Shown: positions 53,012 to 60,862 of the stretch, one piece after another
Layout: every line of letters begins with the position of its first letter
Position numbering within the stretch: position 1 is the stretch's first letter
From: Sphingobacterium rhinopitheci
GTDB taxonomy: Bacteria; Bacteroidota; Bacteroidia; Sphingobacteriales; Sphingobacteriaceae
Assembly: GCF_022627575.1 (NCBI RefSeq)
Contig: NZ_JADEYQ010000001.1
Coordinates: 186,001 to 250,000 of the forward strand
Length of the DNA: 64,000 bases
Direction: 5' to 3'
Position numbers and translations under genes: made by a program
Notes under the pieces: model-generated
Told to the model about the DNA's origin: nothing
What the model saw: only the letters and a program-made list of their open reading frames with translations
The model's database searches: none

Positions 53012-54472
53012 TTAATAATCTGGATTTTGTGATATTTTACCTACTGTTTTATCTACCTCAGCTTGAGGAATTGGATATAGCATATGCTTATCCTCAAAAG
53101 GTTTCCCTAAAGTTGATAGAGTAATTTTTGCAATTCCCCATCTTCGCAAATCGGACAAGCGATGGCATTCCAAGCCCAACTCTACCCTACGCTCCTGCTG
53201 CAACCATTTTATAGCCGTAGAAGCATCATTCTCCAAGACAGAATGATCGGCTAAGATATTTGTATTCTCTCCTCGAGCTCTTTGTCTGATTTTATTGATT
53301 AGCTTAACACCTTCCGCCACCTGCTGATCTCTTATTAAAGCCTCGGCTTTCCATAATAACACATCAGCATAACGAATATAAACTCTATTCACAGGAGAAT
53401 TATCATTGCCAATAAAGCTGGTATTTTGTGCACCTACTAATTTATAAATAGCCTTATCAGCGGTATTTACTGTTGCAGATTTACGAGGATCCCCAGTTTC
53501 AAAAGCCGCTAAAAAATCAGTTGATGGCGCCATAAAGCCCCACCCCATTAATGCCGTAAAACCATTGCCTCGACTCGGTTGTTTTCCTGGTTCGTGGTCA
53601 TAAATAAATATATTTTCTGACTCATTGTAAGTCTTCGACTCGTCAAAAGAGTCAAAATAATTTATGTTCAGGGAATAATAACCTAGGCTTTCAAGACTGT
53701 TTACTTGTTTTATCACTTCCTTCCAATCCCCCTCATACAAGGCAACCTTAGCAAGCAGTGCAATAGTGGCCCCTTTGGAAGCACGCCATTTTTCCGAAGA
53801 GTTGCTATACTTGCTATTCGGAAAATAGTCTACCGCTATGATCAGATCACTCTTTATTTGCTCATATATTTTTGCTTTATCTGTCTTTACAGCAACATCA
53901 TAAGCTTCATTAAAATCTTGGAGAGGTTTTAAAACTAAGGGAACATCACCAAAATTCTTCACCAAATCAAAATAAAAAAATGAACGCAAAAAATAAGCTT
54001 CTGCAAGCAATTGCTTTCTTTTATCTTCGGGCATATTTACCTTAGATAAGGTAGATTCATCGGTCAACTGAAAGATCGCCATGTTGGTACGAGAAATACC
54101 CTCGTAGTCATATTTCCATATTCCTGCAAAAGCACCATTTTCTGCTGTAAAATTATAATTAGCAATATCATCCATCCATGCTTGATCACCATCAGGGCTC
54201 CATTTCTTGGCTGCATCCCCTGAAGCAATATCCTCTAATAAAAAATCGGGACGAATTACTAATCCTCCAGTCCAATCCCAATTGCCAAATATGTTAAGCG
54301 TATAAGCCAAGGGTCTATATGCATTTTCTACTGCTGCCACTATGGTGCCCTCTGTAGGATCTACCTGAACCTGCTCTTGTGTCAAGATACCAATTGGATC
54401 TTTATCCAAATATTTAGAACAACTTGAAAATAATAAGCTCGTTCCTATTATATATAATGCTAATTTCCTCAT
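53012..54472 (-). CDS. SusD/RagB family outer-membrane lipoprotein
   Basis: Surface glycan-binding lipoprotein of 486 residues with lipobox FSSC (Cys18). The SusD fold is seen as tetratricopeptide-like helices (ADYRPL-type AVENAYRPLAYTL, QLLAEAYFLRSFFYFDLVKNFGDVPLVL, KIYEQIKSDLIIAVDYFP, RASKGATIALLAKVALYEGDW). The C-terminal region has IRYADVLLWKAEAL, WLQQERRVELGLECHRLSDLRRWG and LYPIPQAEV. It pairs with the SusC protein encoded 3 bases upstream to capture and import an oligosaccharide. Confidence 0.95.
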   Translation of the reverse strand: MRKLALYIIGTSLLFSSCSKYLDKDPIGILTQEQVQVDPTEGTIVAAVENAYRPLAYTLNIFGNWDWTGGLVIRPDFLLEDIASGDAAKKWSPDGDQAWMDDIANYNFTAENGAFAGIWKYDYEGISRTNMAIFQLTDESTLSKVNMPEDKRKQLLAEAYFLRSFFYFDLVKNFGDVPLVLKPLQDFNEAYDVAVKTDKAKIYEQIKSDLIIAVDYFPNSKYSNSSEKWRASKGATIALLAKVALYEGDWKEVIKQVNSLESLGYYSLNINYFDSFDESKTYNESENIFIYDHEPGKQPSRGNGFTALMGWGFMAPSTDFLAAFETGDPRKSATVNTADKAIYKLVGAQNTSFIGNDNSPVNRVYIRYADVLLWKAEALIRDQQVAEGVKLINKIRQRARGENTNILADHSVLENDASTAIKWLQQERRVELGLECHRLSDLRRWGIAKITLSTLGKPFEDKHMLYPIPQAEVDKTVGKISQNPDY

Positions 54473-54475
54473 AAT

Positions 54476-57400
54476 CTAAAAACTAAAGTTTAAACCTAGT
54501 AATATGGTTCTTGATTGTGGATAAGTACCTCTATCAATCAAATCTGTATTTTCAGGATCCAATCCAGTATATTTTGTCCAAGTAAAAACATTCTGCGCCG
54601 ACAAGTAAACTCGAGCATGATTGACTCCTATTTTATTTAAATATTTACCAAATGAATAGCCTAGTTCAATATTCTTTAAGCGCAAATAAGAAGCGTCTTC
54701 AATATAAAGTGTGGAGAATTTACTAACCCCCGTATCTTCGAAAGCTAAGCGTGGCAATGAATTTGATGTACCTTCACCGTCCCAAGCGTCTAACATTCGT
54801 GTCGTATAATTGAATGGCCTAGTATCAAAATTTATAATTCGCATACCATCATTATACCGATCTACGGCTTTGACTCCCTGAAAAAAGATATTTAAATCAA
54901 AAGATTTATAGTTTAAATTTGCGAAGAAACCATAACTCCATCTAGGGATAGGATTACCGATGTAAGTACGATCAGCATCATTTATTAATCCATCTTGATT
55001 AATATCTTTAAAACGAATATCTCCTGGCTTACTACTTGGTGAGCCTACAGAAAATAAATGAGATTGTATTTCGGCTTGATTTTGATAAATTCCCTCCATT
55101 TGGTATCCATAATATACATCTAAAGGCTGTCCTATCTCTGCCCTCGAAACCTCGCCGATTATCCTTGGGACATTTTCATGCAAGGCAACTACTTTATTTC
55201 TAATCCCAGTCAAATTACCACCTATACTATAGCTAAATCCTTCAGTAAATGTTCCTTTGTATTTGGCACTAACCTCAAAACCCTTATTATCAACCTGCCC
55301 AGCATTGACATAAGTGGCATCTACATTTCCTACAAACGTAGGTAAACTAGCCGCTAGAAGAATATCCTTTGTTTTCTTATAAAAAATATCCGTAGTTACT
55401 TCTAGTGAATTTTTAAAAAAACGTAAATCAAGCCCCAAATTATCCTGCGTAGTAGTCTCCCACTTGAGCTTTGAGTTACCATATCTAGTAATATTACCCT
55501 CTCTACTATATAAAGTCAAATAAGCATAATTGGGGATATTCTGATTGCCTAATTTCCCTGTGCTTGCCCTTATCTTGGCATAGGTAATAAAACTATTTGC
55601 AGGGAAAAAATCCTCATTACTCACGGTCCAACCAAGCGCTACAGAAGGAAAATACCCCCATTTATTGTCTAAACCGAAACGAGAGGAAGCATCAGCTCTA
55701 AGATTCCCTGTAACAGCATATTTATTTTTATATGAATATGTAGCAGAGCCAAAAAGAGAAAATAAAGCCCACTCTTGAGCAAAGCCTCCATTCCACAGGT
55801 CCTGACCAGTACCTCCTAAATCTAAATAGTGGAACCTATCCGAATCATATTCAAACCTTCTACGAGAGGCATTTATCGAACTACTATTGTTATTAATAAA
55901 TTCAGTACCTACTAGAGCATTAATTAAATGATCTTCATTAATAGTCTTGTCATATGATAGAACATTATTCCAAGTCAGGGTATAATCCTGACCACGGTCT
56001 TCATTCAGACCATTTGGCCTATTGATACGTCCGAGCCCTACATCTACTGTGGGATCCGTCCGATCTTCATCACCAAAATTACTTAAGAATGATTTGCTAT
56101 GATTGAAATTCAGCTCTATTCCTAACATTGAACGAAAGCGTAGTGATCTATCTTTTAATAAAGAAACCCCAAGTTCCGCATTTCCGAAAAGCTTAAATTG
56201 GTTCTGATTGTTATTTGAGAAATAAGCTAAAGCCACAGGATTTTGACTCCATTCGTACAAGCTAGATTGAAAATTTGTGGGGTTTACATAATACGGTAAG
56301 TCCGTAAATGGATCTTGTACGGAATATGTGGGATCGGTTTTATCTTTGTACACTCCAAGAACGGGAGGTCTTAATAAAGCATGTCTTATAATACCTGGAG
56401 AATCTCCTCTGGAAGAAACAACCATTTTATCTTGGCTATTTAATAACACATTCGTTTTTAGCTCTATTCTATCCGTAAGGTTTATTTGTAAATTCGTTCT
56501 AAATTCTAGACGTTTATATTTATCATTATCATAAACGACAATACCATTTTGATCATAATATGCTGTAGAAATCAAATACTTAATCTTCTCTGTTCCTCCA
56601 GAAATCCCTACTTGAAAGCTACTTGTCTTCCCTGTTTCAAACAACTCACCCAACCAATCGGTATTCGATAAGTCAGTACGCGATAATTGATTTGTATAAG
56701 GATTTACACCCGTTGAGTTTGAATTGTTCCAGGCCTTTTCTACACTTTTTAGATACTGATTAGTATTCATCATCTTAGGTAGATTGACTGCATTTTGAAT
56801 TCCAGTGTACGCATTCACGTCAAACTTTGTTTTACCTAGCTTCCCTTTCTTTGTTGTAACCAATATGACACCGGCTGCAGCTCTAGATCCATATATCGAA
56901 GCCGCTGAAGCATCTTTCAAGACAGACATAGTTTCAATATCTGCGGGATTAATAAAGCTAAAATTCGTTGTGGGCACCCCATCTACTATAAACAAGGGTG
57001 AGTTGTTACCTATAGTACCGACACCACGTATACGAATATCTATAGCATCCCCCGGCTGTCCTGTTGATTGTGTCACTGTCACACCAGAAGTTTGCCCTTG
57101 TAACATCTGCGCGACATCCTGAACCCTTCGTTTGTCTGCATTTGCCATATCCACTCGACTTACAGCACCCGAAATATTAGACTCCCGCAAACTATTGTAC
57201 CCGATCACGACCACTTCATCTAGATCCTGAGCATCTTCCTTTAGTTTTATCTGTAATACTACATTTGAATCTAAAATAATACGTTCAGCAGTATATCCTG
57301 TGTATGAAATAGCAATGATATCCCCTATACTTCCAGTCATTGCAAACTGCCCCTGAGCATTAGTAACCGTTACTGTATTCTTACTTACATTACGTATGGA

Positions 57401-57577
57401 GGCTCCATCTAACACTTTACCATCTATACCACTAACACTACCATTGTACATTTGTTGTGTATACTTGGACTCCCAAAGGTTCACACTTCGTGCAAGAGAA
57501 GTAGGAACATTTATAAGGGAAAACGCAACATAGCTACACATCGCACCCAAGCAAATGATTTTTTTTGATTTATACAT
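54476..57577 (-). CDS. SusC/RagA family TonB-linked outer-membrane transporter
   Basis: TonB-dependent importer of 1033 residues from ATG 57577. After a signal peptide (MYKSKKIICLGAM to SLA) it has a carboxypeptidase-regulatory-like domain (about 45-115; VSGIDGKVLDGASIRNV, ISYTGYTAERI), then the TonB box region DEVVVIGY. The plug is ISGAVSRVDMANADKRRVQDVAQMLQG and RIRGVGTIGNNSPLFIVDGVP, and a 22-strand barrel ends in LNFSF. No FecR/anti-sigma STN domain is present, which fits LacI rather than sigma control. The ATG at 57607 lies in the operator and is rejected. Confidence 0.95.
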   Translation of the reverse strand: MYKSKKIICLGAMCSYVAFSLINVPTSLARSVNLWESKYTQQMYNGSVSGIDGKVLDGASIRNVSKNTVTVTNAQGQFAMTGSIGDIIAISYTGYTAERIILDSNVVLQIKLKEDAQDLDEVVVIGYNSLRESNISGAVSRVDMANADKRRVQDVAQMLQGQTSGVTVTQSTGQPGDAIDIRIRGVGTIGNNSPLFIVDGVPTTNFSFINPADIETMSVLKDASAASIYGSRAAAGVILVTTKKGKLGKTKFDVNAYTGIQNAVNLPKMMNTNQYLKSVEKAWNNSNSTGVNPYTNQLSRTDLSNTDWLGELFETGKTSSFQVGISGGTEKIKYLISTAYYDQNGIVVYDNDKYKRLEFRTNLQINLTDRIELKTNVLLNSQDKMVVSSRGDSPGIIRHALLRPPVLGVYKDKTDPTYSVQDPFTDLPYYVNPTNFQSSLYEWSQNPVALAYFSNNNQNQFKLFGNAELGVSLLKDRSLRFRSMLGIELNFNHSKSFLSNFGDEDRTDPTVDVGLGRINRPNGLNEDRGQDYTLTWNNVLSYDKTINEDHLINALVGTEFINNNSSSINASRRRFEYDSDRFHYLDLGGTGQDLWNGGFAQEWALFSLFGSATYSYKNKYAVTGNLRADASSRFGLDNKWGYFPSVALGWTVSNEDFFPANSFITYAKIRASTGKLGNQNIPNYAYLTLYSREGNITRYGNSKLKWETTTQDNLGLDLRFFKNSLEVTTDIFYKKTKDILLAASLPTFVGNVDATYVNAGQVDNKGFEVSAKYKGTFTEGFSYSIGGNLTGIRNKVVALHENVPRIIGEVSRAEIGQPLDVYYGYQMEGIYQNQAEIQSHLFSVGSPSSKPGDIRFKDINQDGLINDADRTYIGNPIPRWSYGFFANLNYKSFDLNIFFQGVKAVDRYNDGMRIINFDTRPFNYTTRMLDAWDGEGTSNSLPRLAFEDTGVSKFSTLYIEDASYLRLKNIELGYSFGKYLNKIGVNHARVYLSAQNVFTWTKYTGLDPENTDLIDRGTYPQSRTILLGLNFSF

Positions 57578-57587
57578 AGAGTTTATA

Positions 57588-57625
57588 TTGGTTATAAACC
57601 AATGCAAAACCGGTTTTGCATTGGT
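57588..57625. promoter_or_regulatory. Perfect 28-base palindrome, candidate LacI-type operator
   Basis: Positions 57598-57625 are a perfect palindrome with half-site ACCAATGCAAAACC around a central CG. The inner AAAACCGGTTTT is the type of site bound by LacI-family proteins. A second small dyad TTGGTT-ATA-AACCAA (57588-57602) overlaps its edge. It lies 20 bases upstream of susC and 36 bases after the lacI stop, so repression of susC by the neighbouring LacI protein is strongly suggested. Confidence 0.8.
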
Positions 57626-57661
57626 AAAGTAAAAATAGGTATTATTTTTACAAATAAAAAT

Positions 57662-58654
57662 TTATTGGGTACTTTCTCTAATAATTAACTCAGAAGGGAT
57701 AATAATGTCGTCAAAAGGCTTTTTATGATCATTAATTTGTCCTAATAGTGTAACAACGATTTGTTTAGCTATTTCTTCGATAGGTTGCCTCATACAAGAA
57801 ATTGTAGGCAAATTCAATTCAAAAATCTCATGATCATCGAAGGTAATCATGCCATAATGCTTATGCTTCTTATTGGCTTTTAAAACTTTTAAGGCCGATA
57901 CACAAAGATAATTTGTACTAAAATATAAAGCATCAAAAGAATTTTCACTTAAAAAACTATCAATCATCGCTTTTCGACTATCCCCCACCAAATTATAAGG
58001 AATCTGTAGAATATCTTCCGTACTATTATTGCTATCTACAACTTCGCGATAACCTCTAAGTCTATCCAACATTTGAACTTGCTTTGAATCAATTGTTATC
58101 ATACCTATTGATTTATAGCCACATTCAAATAAGTACTGAACAGCCCTTTTACTGGCGGAATAATTATCTGTACCGATATAATTTGTTTCCAGAGATGGGA
58201 TCCTTCTATCAAATACGACTAGTGGAAGTTTAGTGTCTATTAGCTTTTGAACCTGTTCTTCTTGTCCCAAAGTAGGTGCCATTATTATACCATCCACATA
58301 CTTATCCAGCATTGTATCTAAGATAGTATTCGCTAGTTTTTCATCATTTAAAGTGCTACTATATAATACATGATAATTGTATTTGCGTAAATATTCTTCA
58401 ATATACAAGGCAATAGGACCAAAAAAAGAATCGCCAATATTCTCTACGATGAGGCCAATAGTACGTGATTTGCCTGTTGCTAAACTCTTGGCTAGCGCAT
58501 TGGGTTTATATCCTATAGAATCAACATAATCCATTATTCGCTTCGCAAGTGCTTCACTAATCCTACCTTGCTCCGCCTTGCCATTAATAACGAGGGAAAC
58601 TGTAGACTTAGAAACATTTAATTTAGCAGCAATCTCTTTAATAGACATACACAA
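57662..58654 (-). CDS. LacI family transcriptional regulator
   Basis: The 330-residue repressor (328 from the Met at 58648) has an N-terminal helix-turn-helix SIKEIAAKLNVSKSTVSLVINGKAEQGRIS and hinge YKPNALAKSLATGKS. The periplasmic-binding-like core follows: TIGLIVENIGDSFFGPIALYIEEYLRKY, YVDGIIMAP, VVFDRRIPSLETNYIGTDNYSASKRAVQYLFECGYKSIGMI and ISCMRQPIEEIAKQIV. It precedes susC on the same strand, with a palindromic operator candidate between them, so it should control the locus in response to a sugar. It differs from the hybrid two-component systems that usually regulate such loci. Confidence 0.93.
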   Translation of the reverse strand: MCMSIKEIAAKLNVSKSTVSLVINGKAEQGRISEALAKRIMDYVDSIGYKPNALAKSLATGKSRTIGLIVENIGDSFFGPIALYIEEYLRKYNYHVLYSSTLNDEKLANTILDTMLDKYVDGIIMAPTLGQEEQVQKLIDTKLPLVVFDRRIPSLETNYIGTDNYSASKRAVQYLFECGYKSIGMITIDSKQVQMLDRLRGYREVVDSNNSTEDILQIPYNLVGDSRKAMIDSFLSENSFDALYFSTNYLCVSALKVLKANKKHKHYGMITFDDHEIFELNLPTISCMRQPIEEIAKQIVVTLLGQINDHKKPFDDIIIPSELIIRESTQ

Positions 58655-58751
58655 GCAAATTTATTTAATATAGGAATACTCAAATATCCTAATTTATATC
58701 CTAATATTGAATTCATATGCCTTAAAAAGGCAAAAACTATCGATAATAAAC

Positions 58752-58794
58752 TACATCTCATAGTATATCTTCATATGATAAACTATGAGATGTA
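58752..58794. terminator. Hairpin in a divergent intergenic region
   Basis: A 13-base-pair stem (arms TACATCTCATAGT and ACTATGAGATGTA), extended inward by 4 pairs after one mismatch, with an AT-rich loop. Both adjacent genes point away from it. It may be a terminator left from a lost gene or a leader structure of one of them. Confidence 0.4.
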
Positions 58795-58932
58795 TATAAT
58801 TTTGATTTTATGAAAATCTATATTGAGACAGCAACTTGCGATATTATACAATTTATTATTCATGAATAAACTTCATGTCACTCGTAATTATACTACGGTA
58901 ATTAATTAACTATAACAACTACTTAATTCTAT

Positions 58933-58940
58933 TATATTTG
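58933..58940 (+). promoter_or_regulatory. Candidate -7 element of the LuxE-like gene
   Basis: TATATTTG matches TAnnTTTG, 11 bases before the ATG at 58952, so the leader would be very short. Confidence 0.4.
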
Positions 58941-58951
58941 CATTTATTGTT

Positions 58952-59929
58952 ATGGAAAAAAAAATCGTTTTTAATATCAGCGATGATGCTAAGTTTAATC
59001 AGGTAGCTCTAGCCGTATTCAGGCATCAAGCAGAGACCGTTGAAGTCTATAAAAAATATATTAATTACTTAAAAATAAATGTAAATAGCATCTCTACTTA
59101 CCGTGATATTCCGTTTTTACCCATACAATTTTTTAAAACGCAAAATATCTTAGAGCAAGGTTTACAACCGCAGATTACCTTTACGAGTTCTGGTACTACT
59201 GGCATGATCAACAGTCAGCATCATGTGCCTGAGCTAAGCTGGTATGAAGAAAGCTTTAGAAAGGCTTTTGAGTTATTCTATGGCAGTATTAAAGATATAG
59301 CTATACTGGCCTTACTCCCCAATTATCTTGAGCGCGAGGGATCTTCTTTGATTTATATGGTTGATGATCTTATCAAATCTTCAGAACAAACAGAAAGTAA
59401 TTATTTCCTTTACAATCACAAGGAGCTATTTGAAAGCTTGTCATCCCTAAAAACGAAAGGTACAAAAACGATATTGATAGGAGTTACTTATGCCTTATTA
59501 GATTTTATTGATACCTATAAGTTAGATTTTCCAGAATTGATAGTCATGGAAACTGGTGGGATGAAAGGAAAGCGAAAAGAAATGATTCGTGAAGAACTTC
59601 ATCAACTATTATGCGATGGGTTTGGGGTTTCAAAAATACATTCTGAATATGGCATGACCGAATTACTATCACAGGGATATTCAAATGGCGATGGGCTATT
59701 CCAGACACCTCCCTGGATGCGCATTTTGATTCGCGATACGAATGACCCATTAACACTATTAGACGATACAAAAACAGGAGCTATCAATGTTATTGATTTA
59801 GCTAACTATCACTCTTGTTCATTTATTGCAACACAAGATTTAGGTAAATTCCATCCCGATGGCACTTTTGAAATTCTTGGCCGCTTTGACAATGCAGATA
59901 TTAGAGGCTGTAATTTATTGGTTCAATAA
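58952..59929 (+). CDS. LuxE-like acyl-protein synthetase/acyltransferase
   Basis: The 325-residue protein has a partial ANL-superfamily (adenylate-forming) fold of the LuxE type. It has the P-loop-like TFTSSGTTGMINSQHHV (78-84 core), EYGMTELLSQGYS (motif A5 equivalent) and a C-terminal LGRFDNADIRGCNLLV, where the FDNADIRGC end suits this group. LuxE activates fatty acids to supply the luciferase reductase; many Bacteroidota have stand-alone LuxE-like proteins near O-antigen or lipid genes. No luciferase operon is nearby, so the acyl acceptor is unknown. The function of the family outside bioluminescence is not established. Confidence 0.82.
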   Translation: MEKKIVFNISDDAKFNQVALAVFRHQAETVEVYKKYINYLKINVNSISTYRDIPFLPIQFFKTQNILEQGLQPQITFTSSGTTGMINSQHHVPELSWYEESFRKAFELFYGSIKDIAILALLPNYLEREGSSLIYMVDDLIKSSEQTESNYFLYNHKELFESLSSLKTKGTKTILIGVTYALLDFIDTYKLDFPELIVMETGGMKGKRKEMIREELHQLLCDGFGVSKIHSEYGMTELLSQGYSNGDGLFQTPPWMRILIRDTNDPLTLLDDTKTGAINVIDLANYHSCSFIATQDLGKFHPDGTFEILGRFDNADIRGCNLLVQ

Positions 59930-59950
59930 GCAAAACCCTTTTATTTTTAG

Positions 59951-59958
59951 TAAATTTG
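59951..59958 (+). promoter_or_regulatory. Candidate -7 element of the PhnA-type gene
   Basis: TAAATTTG matches TAnnTTTG, 21 bases before the ATG at 59980. Confidence 0.4.
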
Positions 59959-59979
59959 CAGTAATTTAAAGTAGCCTAT

Positions 59980-60558
59980 ATGAGTTTAGAAAAGCAATTA
60001 CAAGACAGGAGTAACCATCAATGTGAGTTATGCAACAGCACAGACAGTCTATCCATTTATGAAGTTCCTCCTACTTCAAATGCCAATATAGACAATTGCA
60101 TTTATGTATGTAACGAATGTAAGTCTCAAATAGAAAAAACAGAGCAACTAAATCCAGAACACTGGAAAGTACTTAGTGATACAATGTGGTCTGAGTCACC
60201 TGCCGTTCAAGTAGTAGCATGGCGCATGCTTAGCCGATTGAGAAATGAGGGTTGGGCATCAGACAATTTGGACATTCTATATTTGGACGAAGAAAATTTA
60301 GAATGGGCAAAAAAAACAGGAGATCATGAAAATGAAGGTACTGTAGAATTTCACCAAGATTCAAATGGAGCAAGATTATACGAAGGAGATACCGTAGTAT
60401 TAATCAAAACACTGGACGTAAAAGGATCTAGTTTATCTGCAAAATTAGGTACTGTAGTTAAGAATATCCGTTTAGTACATGACAATGTTGAACAAATAGA
60501 AGGAAAGGTTGAAGGGCAAACAATCGTAATCCTTACAAAATATCTTCGCAAAGGATAA
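59980..60558 (+). CDS. PhnA/YjdM-type zinc-ribbon protein
   Basis: The 192-residue protein has an N-terminal zinc ribbon (Cys15-x-x-Cys18 and Cys44-x-x-Cys47). A middle helical part and a C-terminal PhnA domain follow: GARLYEGDTVVLIKTLDVKGSS, LGTVVKNIRLVHD and VLTKYLRK. The name comes from an old link to phosphonate operons that is not functionally supported in E. coli. Here no phosphonate genes are close. It may be a regulator or chaperone-like protein; the function is unknown. It has its own terminator. Confidence 0.88.
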   Translation: MSLEKQLQDRSNHQCELCNSTDSLSIYEVPPTSNANIDNCIYVCNECKSQIEKTEQLNPEHWKVLSDTMWSESPAVQVVAWRMLSRLRNEGWASDNLDILYLDEENLEWAKKTGDHENEGTVEFHQDSNGARLYEGDTVVLIKTLDVKGSSLSAKLGTVVKNIRLVHDNVEQIEGKVEGQTIVILTKYLRKG

Positions 60559-60576
60559 TCCCAAACCTTTGCATAT

Positions 60577-60622
60577 TATCACTCTATTTTATCTCAAAAC
60601 AAAATAGAGTGATATTTTTTTT
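60577..60622 (+). terminator. Terminator of the PhnA-type gene
   Basis: The arms TATCACTCTATTTT and AAAATAGAGTGATA enclose a 10-base loop, followed by a run of eight T. Confidence 0.85.
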
Positions 60623-60862
60623 CTAAAAAAGATAATTATTATACTTTCATTATCTATATTTGCTATACAGAAGTAACAAGTGTTTAATAAAAAGAAATTT
60701 ACTTCACTATGAAGACAGATATTTTTGTGTATATCGAAAAATATTGAAAGAAAAATACTCAATCACAAAATTAGATTTTGTCTGCTGATTACTTTTTTGA
60801 ATATGAACCTTTAAAATCAGATGATTTTTATAAGTTTTTCATAGACCTAAATATTATAAACT
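60623..60862. other. Upstream region of the hybrid kinase
   Basis: AT-rich, with TATATTTG at 60655-60662 as a possible -7 element and about 200 bases of leader before the kinase start. A 61-residue frame overlapping the kinase start looks spurious. Confidence 0.35.

Larger units (their letters stand above)
58655..58951. other. Divergent intergenic region between lacI and the LuxE-like gene
   Basis: Contains a long hairpin at 58752-58794 and a -7-like element at 58933-58940. I see no gene. The palindrome found before susC is not repeated here, so lacI itself may not be autoregulated through that site. Confidence 0.5.
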
